The notes beneath the pieces were generated by a model. It was not told where the DNA came from. It did no database searches and worked only from the letters and a program-made list of their open reading frames with translations. DNA of 64,000 nt from Saccharina japonica (lineage: Eukaryota; Sar; Phaeophyceae; Laminariales; Laminariaceae): assembly GCA_008828725.1 (NCBI GenBank), contig MEHQ01000140.1, positions 76,186-140,185 of the forward strand, given 5' to 3'. A program made the position numbers and the translations under genes. Every line of letters starts with the position of its first letter. The first letter of the stretch is position 1. Positions 21,986 through 33,594 of this stretch are shown here, one piece after another.

Positions 21986-22639
21986 GGGTATACTAATCAG
22001 AGCCTTCGAAGGATCCAAAAACCAAAACCAGGTATCTCCCGTGTGCTTACACACTCCATTTTGGTTCTGTTTACTATGTCCCCCCGGAATTGCAGCGGGA
22101 AGCCTTTCACACGGCGGGGTCGATTCACCTCGGGGTAGAACATAGCCATCATCAGGAGAGGGGGGTCATCGGGACGCGCCGACCCCAAAGTACCTCGACA
22201 AGGCCATCCTACTGGATGGAAACCCACAAAGACCGTCAAGGGAGGGAACACACCTGCGAGGGGGGCAGCGCTGACCACGAGACGGATCAGATGATTCGGT
22301 TTTGTTGGAGCTCCAATACTAAAATCAAGTGAGTAGCCTCATAAAATGCAGGTGTTAGTAAATTATGCCCGTATCGTAACACGGGCCTAATGGGCTGTGA
22401 TTCTCGAAGTAAGATTTTGTCGATTTTTCTTCCCCCCCATTTTGTGTTTTGGTTCTTCTTGATTTTTCAAATGCCATGATTTTTGCTAGAAGAATAAGAT
22501 GGAAAAAAAAAAATGGAAGTTTTTTCTCCAAGTATTATTTTTCTTCCAGTTTTGTTGTTTTTGTTTTTTCGCCCTGTTGGATATCAAGAAATTCTACCAT
22601 TTTTAACTGTGAAAAGCTCTCACACCTGGGACAAATCAT

Positions 22640-23160
22640 ATAAATCATTCCCACTTCATGATCTATAAGCAGTATAAGCAGTAGACCTTTCAAGGCCAGA
22701 TCTGTTCCCGATCTTGTACTATCTATTTACACCTCATGTTGCCGGCTGGGACCCGTATACCGTATAACACGGAAGATAACACACCGCCTCGGACGATTTT
22801 CCTTGTCGATTTTCTCCACAACCAGGGGGGGCACCCACAACGAAAACGGTCGTTTTGGAAAGATCTCGTCGAGATCTGTCCATAGACGCACCGCTCGGCA
22901 TTCGCACTCTCTCGGTTGTCGAGAAAATGAGCTTGGAAAAATCGTCCGAGGGGGTGTGTTATCTTCCGTGTTATACGGTAGTCTGCATGGAGATAGGACC
23001 TATTTTCCGGGTTGAATCTGTACTACGTACGCAGATCCTGCACAACCCCTCACGACGGCAGGTGGGGAATTGTAGATGATCTAAATCATGATCTATATGT
23101 AGATGACCTAGATCGTGATCTATCTGTAGATGATCTAGATCATGATATATCCGAAGTGTG
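22640..23160. repeat. GATC-rich composite element with a nested MITE
   Basis: Left part CATGATCTATAAGCAG to GGCTGGGACCCG and right part CAGATCCTGCACAACCCCTC plus three GATC units match other composite copies. The two parts are split by the insertion at 22760-22978. Confidence 0.85.
22760..22978. mobile_element. TIR element with TA duplication (mariner-like MITE)
   Basis: Ends CCGTATAACACGGAAGATAA and TTATCTTCCGTGTTATACGG are inverted repeats that extend inward (GGACGATTTT / AAAATCGTCC). TA flanks both ends. Removing it rejoins the surrounding composite element. Confidence 0.88.
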
Positions 23161-23469
23161 AAAGCTTTGGGCGTCTCGGGGTGGAAAGTATAGCAGCTCC
23201 ATCGACCAGCTGACGGCAACTTAGCGTTGCGGGGGGGGGGGGAGTGGAAGGCCTTTTTGCTACGAAAGGGAGTCTGTAAGAAAGAGCGCCCTAAAAGGCA
23301 GCAGCTTCATCGATCAGCGGGTGGGAGGTAAGTGTGGAGGGTCCCTTTCTAGAAAGGGAGAATCTGCAAGGTGCGCCTCTTGCAGGCAGTCTCGGTTACC
23401 GCACACACACGTAGCCATCTTGAGGCGGGTGTCTCGATTCAAACTCCGAATGCGAGGTCGCAAGGAGGC

Positions 23470-23712
23470 TAGGAGGAGCAGGGGGGTGGGGGGTTTACTC
23501 ACGTCATGCATGGCCGTAGTCGTATGACCATAGACCCTCGCGTCCCTACAATAGAGCACTTCGGGTTTTCTCCGACCAGGCAGGCATTGCTTTTGTACCA
23601 AGCGCGAAGCGCCGTGAGGTTGTTCGGCGAGTCGCATGAAGGGTGGGCTGCATCTTAACCAGAACCGCCTGTGAGGCAGACATGCCTATGGACGACAGCT
23701 TCGAACGAATTG
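23470..23712 (-). mobile_element. poly(C)-tailed long-body element, 5'-truncated
   Basis: From a G-rich tract and TTTACTCACGTCATGCATGG to GACGACAGCTTCGAACGA. About 230 bp of the sense 3' part remain. Confidence 0.88.
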
Positions 23713-24286
23713 CGTCGGATCAACGCCCATCGCGGCTTAGGGGTGGAGTCTGGGTGCGGCTTAAGAGACAAAGAAGTCACACCTGCTACTCGTACGGAGA
23801 ATAATATCGCGATGATACCTGGCACCACTCTGGCCGGGTAAAAAATCAACCTTTTTGTACCCACACCAAAGTCCAAGCGGTGAACAAATTCCCAGCTGAG
23901 CGGTATGATATGAACATAAGAAACGGTCACTCGTACATATATATACGTAGAAAGTCAAGAAAAAAAGAAGAAGGAAAGAACACCAAGTTTACCCCCGAGG
24001 CACAGGTTAGAGAAAAGGGCAGTGTAAAACTCGTGTAAATCACGTCATGATACTATAGTAACAAGTTCTCGTAAAAATACTGGCGGTCCCCTTGTCTTCA
24101 AATCGTTTCTTCTGGATTTCCTTCTCTTGCTGCAGTTGGCTATCTACGAAGTATGTACTACGTACTACCTATATATAAACCTGGTATTCATGAAAGTCAG
24201 TGTGATCAATACAGCAACTGGGCGTTATCGGGAACCAGGTATGATATAATATATATGATAGTATACAATAATAATAGTAGATGCCA

Positions 24287-24386
24287 GTCTGCGGACGGAA
24301 ACGTATACATACGACAACAGGACCGTTGGGATATAAACATGACGATCAAACGGTCCTTTATTGTTACAGTTCCGTGCAGGGAGTGG
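24287..24386. mobile_element. possible 85-bp hairpin MITE, diverged
   Basis: TCTGCGGACGGAAACGTATA and AACGGTCCTTTATTGTTACA-type arms recall the GTAAGGACC subtype. Pairing is weak. Confidence 0.4.
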
Positions 24387-24596
24387 AATGATATCATTTT
24401 ATTTAATTGAATATCGAACGACAAAACTTCGTCGGTTAAAAAATCAGCAACAACGCAACAACACAGCTTCGTATAGCTGTCACATGATATACTACATATG
24501 ATATGTACGTACATATTGCTTTACATGTGGTTGGGTAGAAATAACGGGTTTAATGTGAAGACAACACACACATGTACGATACATATAGTAAAACGT

Positions 24597-24680
24597 ATAC
24601 CGCTCTGTGCCGAAATATAATGACCGTTTCAATATCAATATTCCATAAAATTGGTGCTTGTATTTCGGGACAAAATTGCC
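24597..24680. mobile_element. 85-bp hairpin MITE
   Basis: TACCGCTCTGTGCCGAAATA and GCTTGTATTTCGGGACAAAA form the arms. The loop is AATATCAATATTCC-like. Confidence 0.8.
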
Positions 24681-24767
24681 AGCTACTCGTGTAAGACGAG
24701 GAGAGTCACATCAGCGACGAAATTTCAAAGGAGATCCCAAGGACCCCTCCTAATTAACCCCTCCCCC

Positions 24768-24835
24768 CCGTGTCTATGGCCATACGACTATATACGGCCA
24801 GCCATGCATGACATGAAGTACACCCCCCCTACTCC
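24768..24835 (+). mobile_element. poly(C)-tailed element, 3'-end remnant
   Basis: Starts directly after a C run at TCTATGGCCATACGACTA and ends GACATGAAGTACACCCCCC. Confidence 0.8.
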
Positions 24836-25252
24836 CCACCCTACCCCTCCCACCCACACCAAAAACAACCCGCCCGGCGATCACAGCACAGACAGACAGA
24901 AAGACAGACAGACACAGACGGACAGGCCGCATCAATCAGTCAGAGAGTTTTGGTCTCCTCCTCCTGTTCCTCCTGGCGGCGAAGAATGTTATTTTCGAAT
25001 GTTTGGTGAGCGGCTACCATGCGCCCAATGTTGGTACGAGTTCGTATTGACCGGAGGTACACATATTGATATTAATGGCAATACACTATTTTTTTTAATA
25101 ATATTATTAATAGTGCACATACCGATAGGGACGATACGTATCGGCGCCTAGGGCGTACGGTAGTAAAGATAACGCCATAGATACTACTACTGTTAATACC
25201 AGGTACCAGGTATGTATTATATACGATTTGATCAATAGTCTAGTCTGATAAC

Positions 25253-25334
25253 TACCACTTTGTACATAAATATAAGAACCGTTTGTAGATTAATATTCAA
25301 TAAAATGGTGCTTATATTTATGGACAGAGTGGTA
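25253..25334. mobile_element. 85-bp hairpin MITE
   Basis: TACCACTTTGTACATAAATA and GCTTATATTTATGGACAGAG form compensated arms. The loop GATTAATATTCAATAA is shared with the copy at 5932. Confidence 0.85.
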
Positions 25335-25879
25335 GTGTATACTGATATGTATGTAAGGTGCCAGGTACCTAAAATGCCTAAAACCCAATATCTACTCTGT
25401 TCATACATTTTGTATCACACAGGCAGTGATAGGTACCAGGTATGCATGACGAGATGATCACTATTATTCCCATATTTTCAATTTTTCGTATTTTCGAATA
25501 TCATCAGAGACATTTCGAAACACACATCATACGAGTGCGAGTACGAGTACGGCGTACGTATTGAGAGGCTGACAGCCAATAAATTGCCAGTCTTATAACA
25601 CGCGGCAACGCAGCACTCAATCAAGCAAAAATTATGTGAGATCCTAAAAGAGAAAATAAGTAACGCTGCTGACGCCGGGTACATGGACACTCTTCTTGCA
25701 AATACCACAACAATCATCGTAATACCACCGGGTATACATATTATTATTATATTATTATTAATATCATAGGCTTACATTCACACTCCGTATATATCACCTA
25801 ACAAACGAACAATATCACACCGAACAACACATTATTATTGGTATTCGAATAAAACCAACCAAGTCTATACATATAATAT

Positions 25880-25970
25880 GTATATACCACCACCACCACC
25901 ATCATCATCACCAGCATCGCCACGAGACGACCAACACCACCACCACCACCACTACGATACTACTTCGTAT
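25880..25970. repeat. CAC/CAT microsatellite region
   Basis: Two CCA/CAC-rich runs with CAT variants are separated by a short unique stretch. Confidence 0.9.
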
Positions 25971-26183
25971 TATATGTACTATATGTACAACAGCAGTAGT
26001 ACGTGCGCAACATATAATATAGATATATGTATAACATGTGTATACCGGAACAAAAGGTGCATATCATTGCCATTACAGCAGTATCTCTGTATTTGTACGA
26101 TTACGTACGAGTACGAGTAAGATATTATTAATTATTATTCCATTTGCCATCTGACAATCAATCAACGATGCTTCCTTTGACTA

Positions 26184-26288
26184 TTACGGGGTGGGCTAAT
26201 GATGCCATAGTAAATAGGACCTGCGGTACACACAAAAACCTATACATTTTACTCTTTTTACCAACAATATTTGATCCTATTTACTCTT
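26184..26288. mobile_element. TTACGG-type MITE, right end missing
   Basis: ATTACGGGGTGGGCTAATGA and CACAAAAACCTATACATTTT match 3417-3533 almost exactly. It ends at GATCCTATTTACT without the CCGTAA terminus. Confidence 0.8.
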
Positions 26289-26632
26289 TATTATTATTAG
26301 GATCATCTTTGCCATCCGACAAATGTGCAGCATGAATAAGCTTCAAGGTTGATCACTATTATAATAATATAATAATATAATAATAATAACATTCCCGAAA
26401 AAAGCAGAAAACCACGGAAACAAAGGAAACCTTGACCTATGTATCTGTGCGCAAAGTCTGACTCCCTTCTATGTCAACTTCCCGCTAAGCTTTATCCACT
26501 ATTATACTCCATTTGTTGACCTTGCTCCCTCCTTCTTCTCAATACACTCTTTACGTTCTATGCTCAAGTCCCAAGCCGCGTCCAAGCTCCACCCCCACGC
26601 CATCGGTGTGGGTCTTTTGTCACCCCCCCCCC

Positions 26633-26697
26633 TCCGGGGATCTATGGTCATATGACTACGGCCGTGCACGACATGATGAGTACACCCCCCCCCCCCC
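26633..26697 (+). mobile_element. poly(C)-tailed element, 3'-end remnant after a C run
   Basis: CTATGGTCATATGACTACGG to CATGATGAGTACACCCC. A C-rich tract precedes it and the ~260-bp CTTCGCCC repeat begins directly after it. Confidence 0.85.
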
Positions 26698-26702
26698 ATG
26701 TT

Positions 26703-26960
26703 TTGTTCCATCCCTTTTATTATCTTCGCCCGTTCCGTTGTTTCTCTCTCCTTCCTAGTTGTAACTCAGATCTGGGGTCACAAAGTACTAGGCTCCTCTC
26801 CTACAGTAGCTCCTCCCCCACTACGTGCGATACTTGCTTTGCATTTCTATCGCGCGAAGACATCAATCAGCCCTTTCTTCCCTGGTCGACTCGCATCGAA
26901 TTGTGCCTACCTACCCACGCTACGAGTACTATATTATTAATAGATTAATAGGCGCTCTCA
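26703..26960 (+). repeat. ~260-bp ATTATCTTCGCCC dispersed repeat
   Basis: Contains TTATTATCTTCGCCC, GTAACTCAGATCTGGGGTCA, CTCCTCCCCCACTACGTG and TCTTCCCTGGTCGACTCG. Shared with 51435-51635 (reverse), 46262-46997 (reverse, interrupted) and 60208-60490. Confidence 0.88.
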
Positions 26961-27184
26961 GCAGTTCGTTGATTCCGTTTTTTATTTACTGTTTGTTGCA
27001 AATAAACTCAAAAAGTCCGACCCACGTGAGATTCGAACCCCGTAAATCAACTCAGAAGCATTCGAGGGTATATATTTATACCACTATTAATAGACCATCG
27101 GGGCGACCGACGTCACTACTGTAATAATTGCCCTTTATTTGAATCATACCAGGTACAGTATACCATTAATATTAACTAGTATTA

Positions 27185-27262
27185 CCCCTTTAAGAAAACT
27201 GCAACCATTTTATTTTGGCACAAATTACTTGGAATTAGTGGGGAACATTTTTTTTCAGTAGT
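27185..27262 (+). mobile_element. TTAACCC-type MITE, degraded
   Basis: Keeps ACAAATTACTTGGAATTAGT and the CCCCTTTAAGAAAACTG start. The end is lost. Confidence 0.7.
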
Positions 27263-27534
27263 AAAGCAGTAGCAATACTTGCATGTCGACAATGTTGATT
27301 GATATTATGATAACTATGTATATAGAAGGTAGAGGAACATGATGCATGATGCATGTCGTACGTCGTAGTGACAAAGAAAGAGAGTAGGAGCAAAAAAGGA
27401 GACAGAAAAAAGCGGAGTATCGTATGATAGGTATTACGAGTAGTACTGCCCTATACATACTACGCATATTACTACTGCTGTACACCGAAATATAACTCTT
27501 TATAATTCCTACTCTAATTCCTATATATTACGAG

Positions 27535-27615
27535 GGGCCATAGTTAATAGGACCTACGGTACACACAAAAACCTATATATTTACCTTATTTTTACTAACA
27601 CTATTTGGTCCTGTT
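27535..27615. mobile_element. TTACGG-type MITE, partial
   Basis: CATAGTTAATAGGACCTACG, CACAAAAACCTATATATTTA and ATTTGGTCCTGTTT are present. Downstream to about 28060 no repeat family or gene was recognised. Confidence 0.75.
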
Positions 27616-28107
27616 TCTGTACGCCGCTGCCAAACGCGTTCTTTGTACCCGCGTGCCTATACCATGGGTCGTCAAGGAGAAGTAGTAGATAAAGTACACT
27701 CGTACACCAAATACCAAACACACACCAGGCTGGGTCAATACCGTTCTGTCAGAGACCCAACCACATAAATCACACACAGGAGGTAAGCCGCACCAGGTTT
27801 GTCACCGGCTGCACCCCTCACATATATATACGAGCAGTATCATTCTATCAAAGCCCGGGTCGTATCATTATTATCGCCGACTGCCCCAACACGCGGGGCA
27901 GCAACACGCGAGGCATCCATCATCTCAGATCATAATGCCTCGCCCCACCATATGAAACCCCAGTATCCGTAGACCAGTATGAAACCCCCACATGTCGGGA
28001 AACCAGTATCAAGCAACCACAAACAGGTCCCTACTTATTACGGTCCCCCGTAGCAATAATAATAATAGTGTTTTGTGCCCACAATGAGAGCGCAGTTCCG
28101 GAGGGGG

Positions 28108-28202
28108 GGGTTAACCCCTTAAGAATCGGTCCACCGATTTTGCGGACAAACTACCTGAAATTAGTGTGGGATAAGTCTTGCAGTTCTGAAAGGGGGGTTC
28201 AA
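28108..28202 (+). mobile_element. TTAACCC-type MITE
   Basis: GTTAACCCCTTAAGAATCGG and CAGTTCTGAAAGGGG form the ends. The ACAAACTACCTGAAATTAGT core is conserved. Confidence 0.85.
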
Positions 28203-28214
28203 GGCCGGAGGAGA

Positions 28215-28395
28215 GGTGGTGTTGTGTGTGTTCTTCGCGTTTTTGAACGGTTATTTCCACACACACATCCACATCCACATCCAGCACACAGCACACAGCA
28301 CACACCCAGTATCCGTGCCGAGATTCTTCGATCATATCCTATTAAGTAGAGGGATACAACAAGCTCTCTCTCTGTGGTCACAAAACTACATTACA
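28215..28395 (+). repeat. 215-bp dispersed repeat, diverged
   Basis: Keeps GTGTGTTCTTC, ATCCAGCACAC (with extra CACAGCA units), GTATCCGTGCCGA and TGTGGTCACAAAACTACA. Confidence 0.75.
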
Positions 28396-28417
28396 TGAAT
28401 ACTATACAGTACTGTAC

Positions 28418-29258
28418 CATTACGGGGGACCATAGTAAACACTAGTAAATAGGACCAAATATTATTATTAGTAAAACTAGGAAAATATGGTAGATTTTTG
28501 TGTGTACCGCAGGTCCTGTTTACTATGGTTTCCCGTAACACTGCGCGTAACTAGTAAAACTAGGGAAATATGGTAGGTTTTTGTGTGTACCGTAGGTCCT
28601 GTTTACTATGGTTCCCCGTAATACTGCGCGTAATTAGTAAAATAGGGAAATATGTAGGTTTTTGTGTGTACCGCAGGTCCTGTTTACTATGGTTTCCCGT
28701 AACACTGCGCGTAACTAGTAAAACTAGGGAAATATGGTAGGTTTTTATGTCTACCGCAGGTCCTGTTTACTATGGTTCCCCGTAATACTGCGCGTAATTA
28801 GTAAAACTAGGGAAATATGTAGGTTTTTGTGCGTACCGCAGGTCCTGTTTACTATGTTTCCCCGTAATACTGCGCTTACGGGGACCTACGGTACACACAA
28901 AAACCTACCATATTTCCAAATAGTAGGAAATATGTAGGTTTTTGTGTGTACCGTAGGTCCTGTTTACTATGGTTCCCCGTAAGCGTAGGTTTTTGTGTGT
29001 ACCGTAGGTCCTGTTTTCTACGGTTCCCCGTAAGCGCTATTACGGGGAACCATAGTAAACAGGACTATTACGGGGAACCATAGTAAACAGGACCTACGCT
29101 TACGGGGAACCATGGTAAACAGGACCTACGGTACACACAAAAACCTACATATTTCCCTACTTTTACTAAGTACGCGCAGTATTACGGGGGACCATAGTAA
29201 ACAGGACCTACGGTACACACAAAAACCTACATATTTCCCTATTGCGGAGGACCATAGT
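28418..29258. mobile_element. cluster of tandem and inverted TTACGG-type MITEs
   Basis: At least six units of ~60-90 bp, each holding AGGTTTTTGTGTGTACCG, GGTCCTGTTTACTATGG and CCCGTAA, follow head to tail. They then switch to the inverted orientation near 29040. Repeated GCGCGTAA(C/T)TAGTAAAA junctions indicate amplification of a compound unit rather than separate insertions. Confidence 0.9.
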
Positions 29259-29260
29259 AA

Positions 29261-29469
29261 GGGCCCGTTTTAACGAGTATGAAATAAATTCAAGTTGGAA
29301 AAAATAAAATTCAAATTCGCTTTTTATTGGTCAACACACGCACCAGCACCAAATATTATGCCCCAGGATCCTAATCTTTGGTGCTGGTGCGTGTGTTGAC
29401 CAATGAAAAGCGGATTTGAATATTTTTTTTCCCAAATTGATTTTTTTTCTTCTTCGTTAAAACGGGCCC
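29261..29469. mobile_element. 209-bp MITE with TAA duplication (PIF/Harbinger-like)
   Basis: Termini GGGCCCGTTTTAACGA and TCGTTAAAACGGGCCC are perfect inverted repeats. Inner arms GGTCAACACACGCACCAGCA and TGGTGCTGGTGCGTGTGTTG make it almost one long hairpin. TAA at 29258-29260 and 29470-29472 is the target duplication. It sits inside a TTACGG MITE. Confidence 0.95.
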
Positions 29470-29473
29470 TAAA

Positions 29474-29561
29474 TAGGACCAAAGTTTGTTCGTAAAAATA
29501 GGTAAATATGTAGATTTTTGTGTGCACCGCAGGTCCTATTTACTATGGTCCACTGTAATAG
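29474..29561. mobile_element. right part of the TTACGG MITE interrupted at 29261-29469
   Basis: GGACCAAAGTTTGTTC to TACTATGGTCCACTGTAA completes the copy whose left end is GCGGAGGACCATAG at 29244-29257. Confidence 0.88.
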
Positions 29562-29582
29562 TTTTACTATTAACCCGCAGTG

Positions 29583-29806
29583 TTACGGGGTGGGCTAATG
29601 TAGTAAACAGGACCTGCGGTACACACAAAAACCTACATATTTACCTACTTTTACTAATAATAATATGAAACCATATAGTAAACAGGACCTACGGTACACA
29701 AAAAAAACTGCATGTTTCCCTAGTTTTACTACTAATAACATTTGGTCCTATTTACTATTATGGTCCCACGTCTATTTGGTCCTATTTACTATGGTCCCAC
29801 GTAATA
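29583..29806. mobile_element. two or more overlapping TTACGG-type MITEs
   Basis: Starts with GTTACGGGGTGGGC. The right-end motif GGTCCTATTTACTATGGTCC occurs once in full and once with an extra TTA. Confidence 0.8.
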
Positions 29807-29814
29807 TTAGTGTG

Positions 29815-29930
29815 TGTGTGTTGTTAACATTAAACCGCCCTTTCTATATACATACCCGTCGACATCCAGCGCACACCCATGTAGACAGCAGCGTAGACAA
29901 TAATAATGCGATGCCATGTCATCGTGCGGG
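29815..29930 (+). repeat. 215-bp dispersed repeat, partial
   Basis: GTGTGTGTTG, ACATTAAACC, CCCGTCGACATCCAGCGCAC and CAATGCGATGCCAT are in order. Confidence 0.75.
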
Positions 29931-30060
29931 GCACGACAGACACGACTATCTATATATACTCCGTATATACTCAGTATACACTTACTTGTTGAAAGAGAGA
30001 AAAGTATAAAGAACAAAAGAAAAACAAATCGACAGCTAAGGGGTACAGCCAGAAGTAAGT

Positions 30061-30318
30061 AGGTTGCAAAAGACGCGCCCTACGTGCCGGAGAGCAACCT
30101 ACAAAAAGTTGTGTGCAGGCTGTGCGTGTCTGCCCCTGCCAACCTCGTGCCCCCCGAAGGGTTGGGGGTTAGAGTTAGGGTTAGGGTTAGGGTTTTGGTT
30201 AGGGGTATGTCTGGGGTTGGCTTGGTCTGGGTCGACGGGCAGGGTAGAAAATGACCACACACAGCCTGCACAAAACTTTTTGCAGGTTGCTCCTGCACAT
30301 AAGGCGCGCCGTTGCAGA
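30061..30318. mobile_element. TIR element carrying telomere-type repeats
   Basis: Arms of ~60 bp (30072-30130 and 30253-30316) are imperfect inverted repeats: GCAACCTACAAAAAGTT and GTGCAGGCTGTG face CACAGCCTGCACAAAACTTT and CAGGTTGC. The core holds GTTAGAGTTAGGGTTAGGGT (30168 on). No protein is encoded. Confidence 0.85.
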
Positions 30319-30731
30319 AGGGAGCTCGTATAGACTATTATTATACGAAGTATTATTATGTGCATTTTAGGTCGTGTTTTGGTTCAGGTCTCTCCCTCTC
30401 AATTTTCTTCTTTCTGTGGGACAGACGAACACATAATACATGCCAACGTTTACGTATGAGTGATCAATTGATTAACGTTGTTGAAGCTCATTCATGCTGC
30501 ACATTACGTACTACTGCTGTCGGAATGCCCAAACGCGATAATAATGATGCGGAGTGTGCATTATTGCTTTACTACCTGATAGAAATTATTGGCGTATATA
30601 ATTTTGTCAACTTTTTCAGGCCTGATTGGTAGCACGTATGTATATATATGTGTATATGTAGCATCTAATCTTCCTCCGCGTTTGAAGTCGTTGGATTCTC
30701 TACAACAAGCAGTATTAGTAGTAGTAATGTT

Positions 30732-30836
30732 ATTGCGGGGGGGCATAGTAAATAGGACCTATCCTACACACAAAAACGTATAGATTTACCTATTTTTACC
30801 AACAATATGTGGTCCTATTTACTATGGTCCCCCGAA
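30732..30836. mobile_element. TTACGG-type MITE
   Basis: Left end GCATAGTAAATAGGACC and right end GGTCCTATTTACTATGGTCC. The outermost bases differ (TTGCGGGG, CCCCGAAA). Confidence 0.85.
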
Positions 30837-31509
30837 ATAGTTTCCGTTTCATGTGCGAATGGCTTAAGATTGGAGCCAAATATGTCAAGGAGACGGTACT
30901 ATCACACCTCTTCCTTTGACTGACGACGTGTTTCTTTTTTCTTTTCTGTTTCCTCCTTGACTGAACGCCAAACTACAAGGTTTTAGTGTGGAACACTCGG
31001 GTCCACATCCATCCGTCTACCCTTGACCAATCGATGATGATGCACGTTCTCCCCTTTTGACTGTCTGTGTGACCTGACCGCGTCTGTCTGTCTGCTGACA
31101 TTTTTTTGTTTTAGAGCAAGCGCAGCACGTTGTTGTCAGATGGCAAATGGAACAATAAAAAATAAGGTTTCGTATAATGTTATAATATGCTGATACATAT
31201 GTATATATACTTCGTATACATACATACATATATATGATATGATACATATCATAGGTATGGCGTAGACGGTTACTTCTTGCTCGAACGAATCTGACGTAAG
31301 AAAAGTGGGTAAATACGCATGCATGATGAATGATGATGTATGATGCATGATAACAACATAATCATATGTTTCCTTCCATGCAGAACCCCCCCCCTCTACG
31401 ATCTCGTTGCGGATTTTCTTACTACACCGTGCCAGCGTATAATATCCAACAGCTTTCCAAGGGGTGTGTGCTTGCTAGGGTATACACGTATATGTATACA
31501 CTCTAGAGG

Positions 31510-32450
31510 TAAACGGGTATCTACCCGGGTATAACCAACACATCCAGATTTGGTACCGAGGTACCTTCAGAGAAAATACTCGGGTATGACCAATACCACT
31601 AGATTTGGTACCCCCCCCAGAGTATACTCTAGAGGTACATACTCGGGTATATACTGGGGGGTATGACCCAACACAACCCTATTTGGTACTGGGGTACCCC
31701 AGACTATCTAATCTAGAGGTACCCGGGTATCTACCCGGATGTACCCGGGTATCTACCCAGATATGCAATATGTTAAGGTCTTAGTCCGTTGGGCTACTGG
31801 TAAAAGGTTAACCAAGGTTAACCAATCGCCTACCCGAACTAAGCCTTATGACACTCCCCCCCCCTGGACCGGCGGGATATTCAGGACAGACCGGATATAC
31901 GGGTCGTCGTGTCAAAGCCAATTGGCCTCGCGGTTCCAATGTTATATGGGGACCCAGAGAGAGTATTTTTCAGGTTCTTGACATGAGGAAATTCACTTTT
32001 CTTTAAAAAGTGATTTTCATGGTGGAGGTGAGATTCGAACTCACGGCCAGCAACTCATGTCCTGCCGTCGACGCCATATGTTAAGGTCTTAGTCCGTTGG
32101 GCTGCTGGTAAAAGGTTAACCAAGGTTAACCGATCGCCTACCCGAACTAAGCCTTATGACAACAACCATGTTAGGTACCGGGGTGCCCCCAGAACATATC
32201 CTCTGGAGGTACCCGGGTATCTACCCGGGTATGAACCGACGCAACCAAATTTGGTACCGGGGGACCCCCAGAGTCTATACTATGAATATAGAGGTAACTG
32301 GGTTTCTTCCCGGGTATGAACCAACACAACCATATTTGGTAGCGGGGTACTCCAGAGTATATAGTATAGAGATTCCCAGGTATCTGACCCGGGTATGACC
32401 AACGTAGCCAGGTTTGGTATCGGAGTACCTCAGAGTATACCGTATACTGT
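31510..32450. repeat. degenerate GGTACCCGGGTA tandem region with an 86-bp duplicate
   Basis: Units of ~70-80 bp alternate TCTAGAGGTACCCGGGTAT, ACCCGGGTATGAACCAACAC and TTTGGTACCGGGGTACCCC, rich in KpnI/SmaI-type palindromes. A non-tandem block (TATGTTAAGGTCTTAGTCCG onward) occurs at 31768-31852 and 32077-32161 with few differences. Between them a tRNA T-arm-like GTGAGTTCGAATCTCAC lies on the minus strand at 32026-32043. Confidence 0.8.
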
Positions 32451-33114
32451 AATCAAGATAATAAGGTAGCGCACCCCCTTGGGGCAAGTTCCCGAGACGA
32501 TTGTCTCCGAAAACTAGGGGCGGGCACAACTAATTGCGAAGATGGTTTTGGAAATAACATGAACAAAAGGACAAGTTTTATTATCCTTGCCATTTGACAA
32601 TGTGTAGTATTACTAGTAGCATGATGAACTTCAACGTTGATCACTCATAAGCAAAGCACTCCGAAAGAACAAAACCACAGAAGAAACAAAAAGAGCAACT
32701 AACTCTCTGCACAAAATCTATTAATAGTACTCCCTTCTGTAATTGATGGGATGGGATTGATTGGTGGTATTCGACGAATTGTGTCAGTTTTTTTTTTTCA
32801 TATCTGAATGAGTAATGCCGTGCACATTTGTCGGGAAGGCAAAAAAAAAAAGAGGTAATGAACGTGTCATCCATCAATACCACCTACATGTCTGGTACAT
32901 ATATATCCTCTAGTCCCGGCTGTCTCTCTCTCTAGGAACTCCCCCTGTTTTCCCCTTCCAGTGCAACGAACGGTCCTCACGACGCTCGTATCCTTCCCTC
33001 CAAGTAATTTCCACGTTGGTTTTATCGACAGCGGGAACGATGGCAAAAACAACGCCGAGCGACACAGGTGTCTTGCGTGTATGGAAATATCTCGACGAAA
33101 ATCTTCCGCACCTC

Positions 33115-33432
33115 AGACAGATCATGATCTAGATCATCTACAGATCATCTACATATCATCTACAGATAGATCATGATCTAGATCATCTACAGATAGATCA
33201 TGATCTAGATCATCTACAGATAGATCATGATCTAGATCATCTACAGATAGATCATGATCTAGATCAACTACAGACATATCATGATCTAGATCATCTACAG
33301 ATAGATCATGCTCTAGGTCATCTACAGACAGATCATGATCTAGATAATCTACAGACAGATCATGATCTAGATAATCTACAGACAGATCATGATCTAGATC
33401 ATCTACAGACATATCATGATCTAGATCATCTA
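33115..33432. repeat. 27-bp GATC satellite, AT-rich version
   Basis: Unit AGATAGATCATGATCTAG + ATCATCTAC, about 11 copies. The period is a multiple of three, so an open frame of DLDHDLSVD repeats appears on the minus strand. I read this as a by-product of the period. Confidence 0.93.
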
Positions 33433-33594
33433 GTTCCTCACCTGTCGCTGTGAGAAATTATGCAGGGTCTGCATACTCGTACGTACGTAGGTACAGCTCT
33501 AAAAGCGTGTGCTATTGATATAGACCATGTAGGTTCTACGGGTCTCTCCCACCCGGCAACGTGAGCTAGATCATACAGATCATACAGATCATAC

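Noticed and set aside
23080..23160. CRISPR-like array suggested by short direct repeats with GATC
   Set aside because: Units are contiguous with no unique spacers, and the genome is eukaryotic.
27020..27050. ATTCGAACCCC stretch as a tRNA gene
   Set aside because: The T-stem does not pair and no cloverleaf can be drawn.
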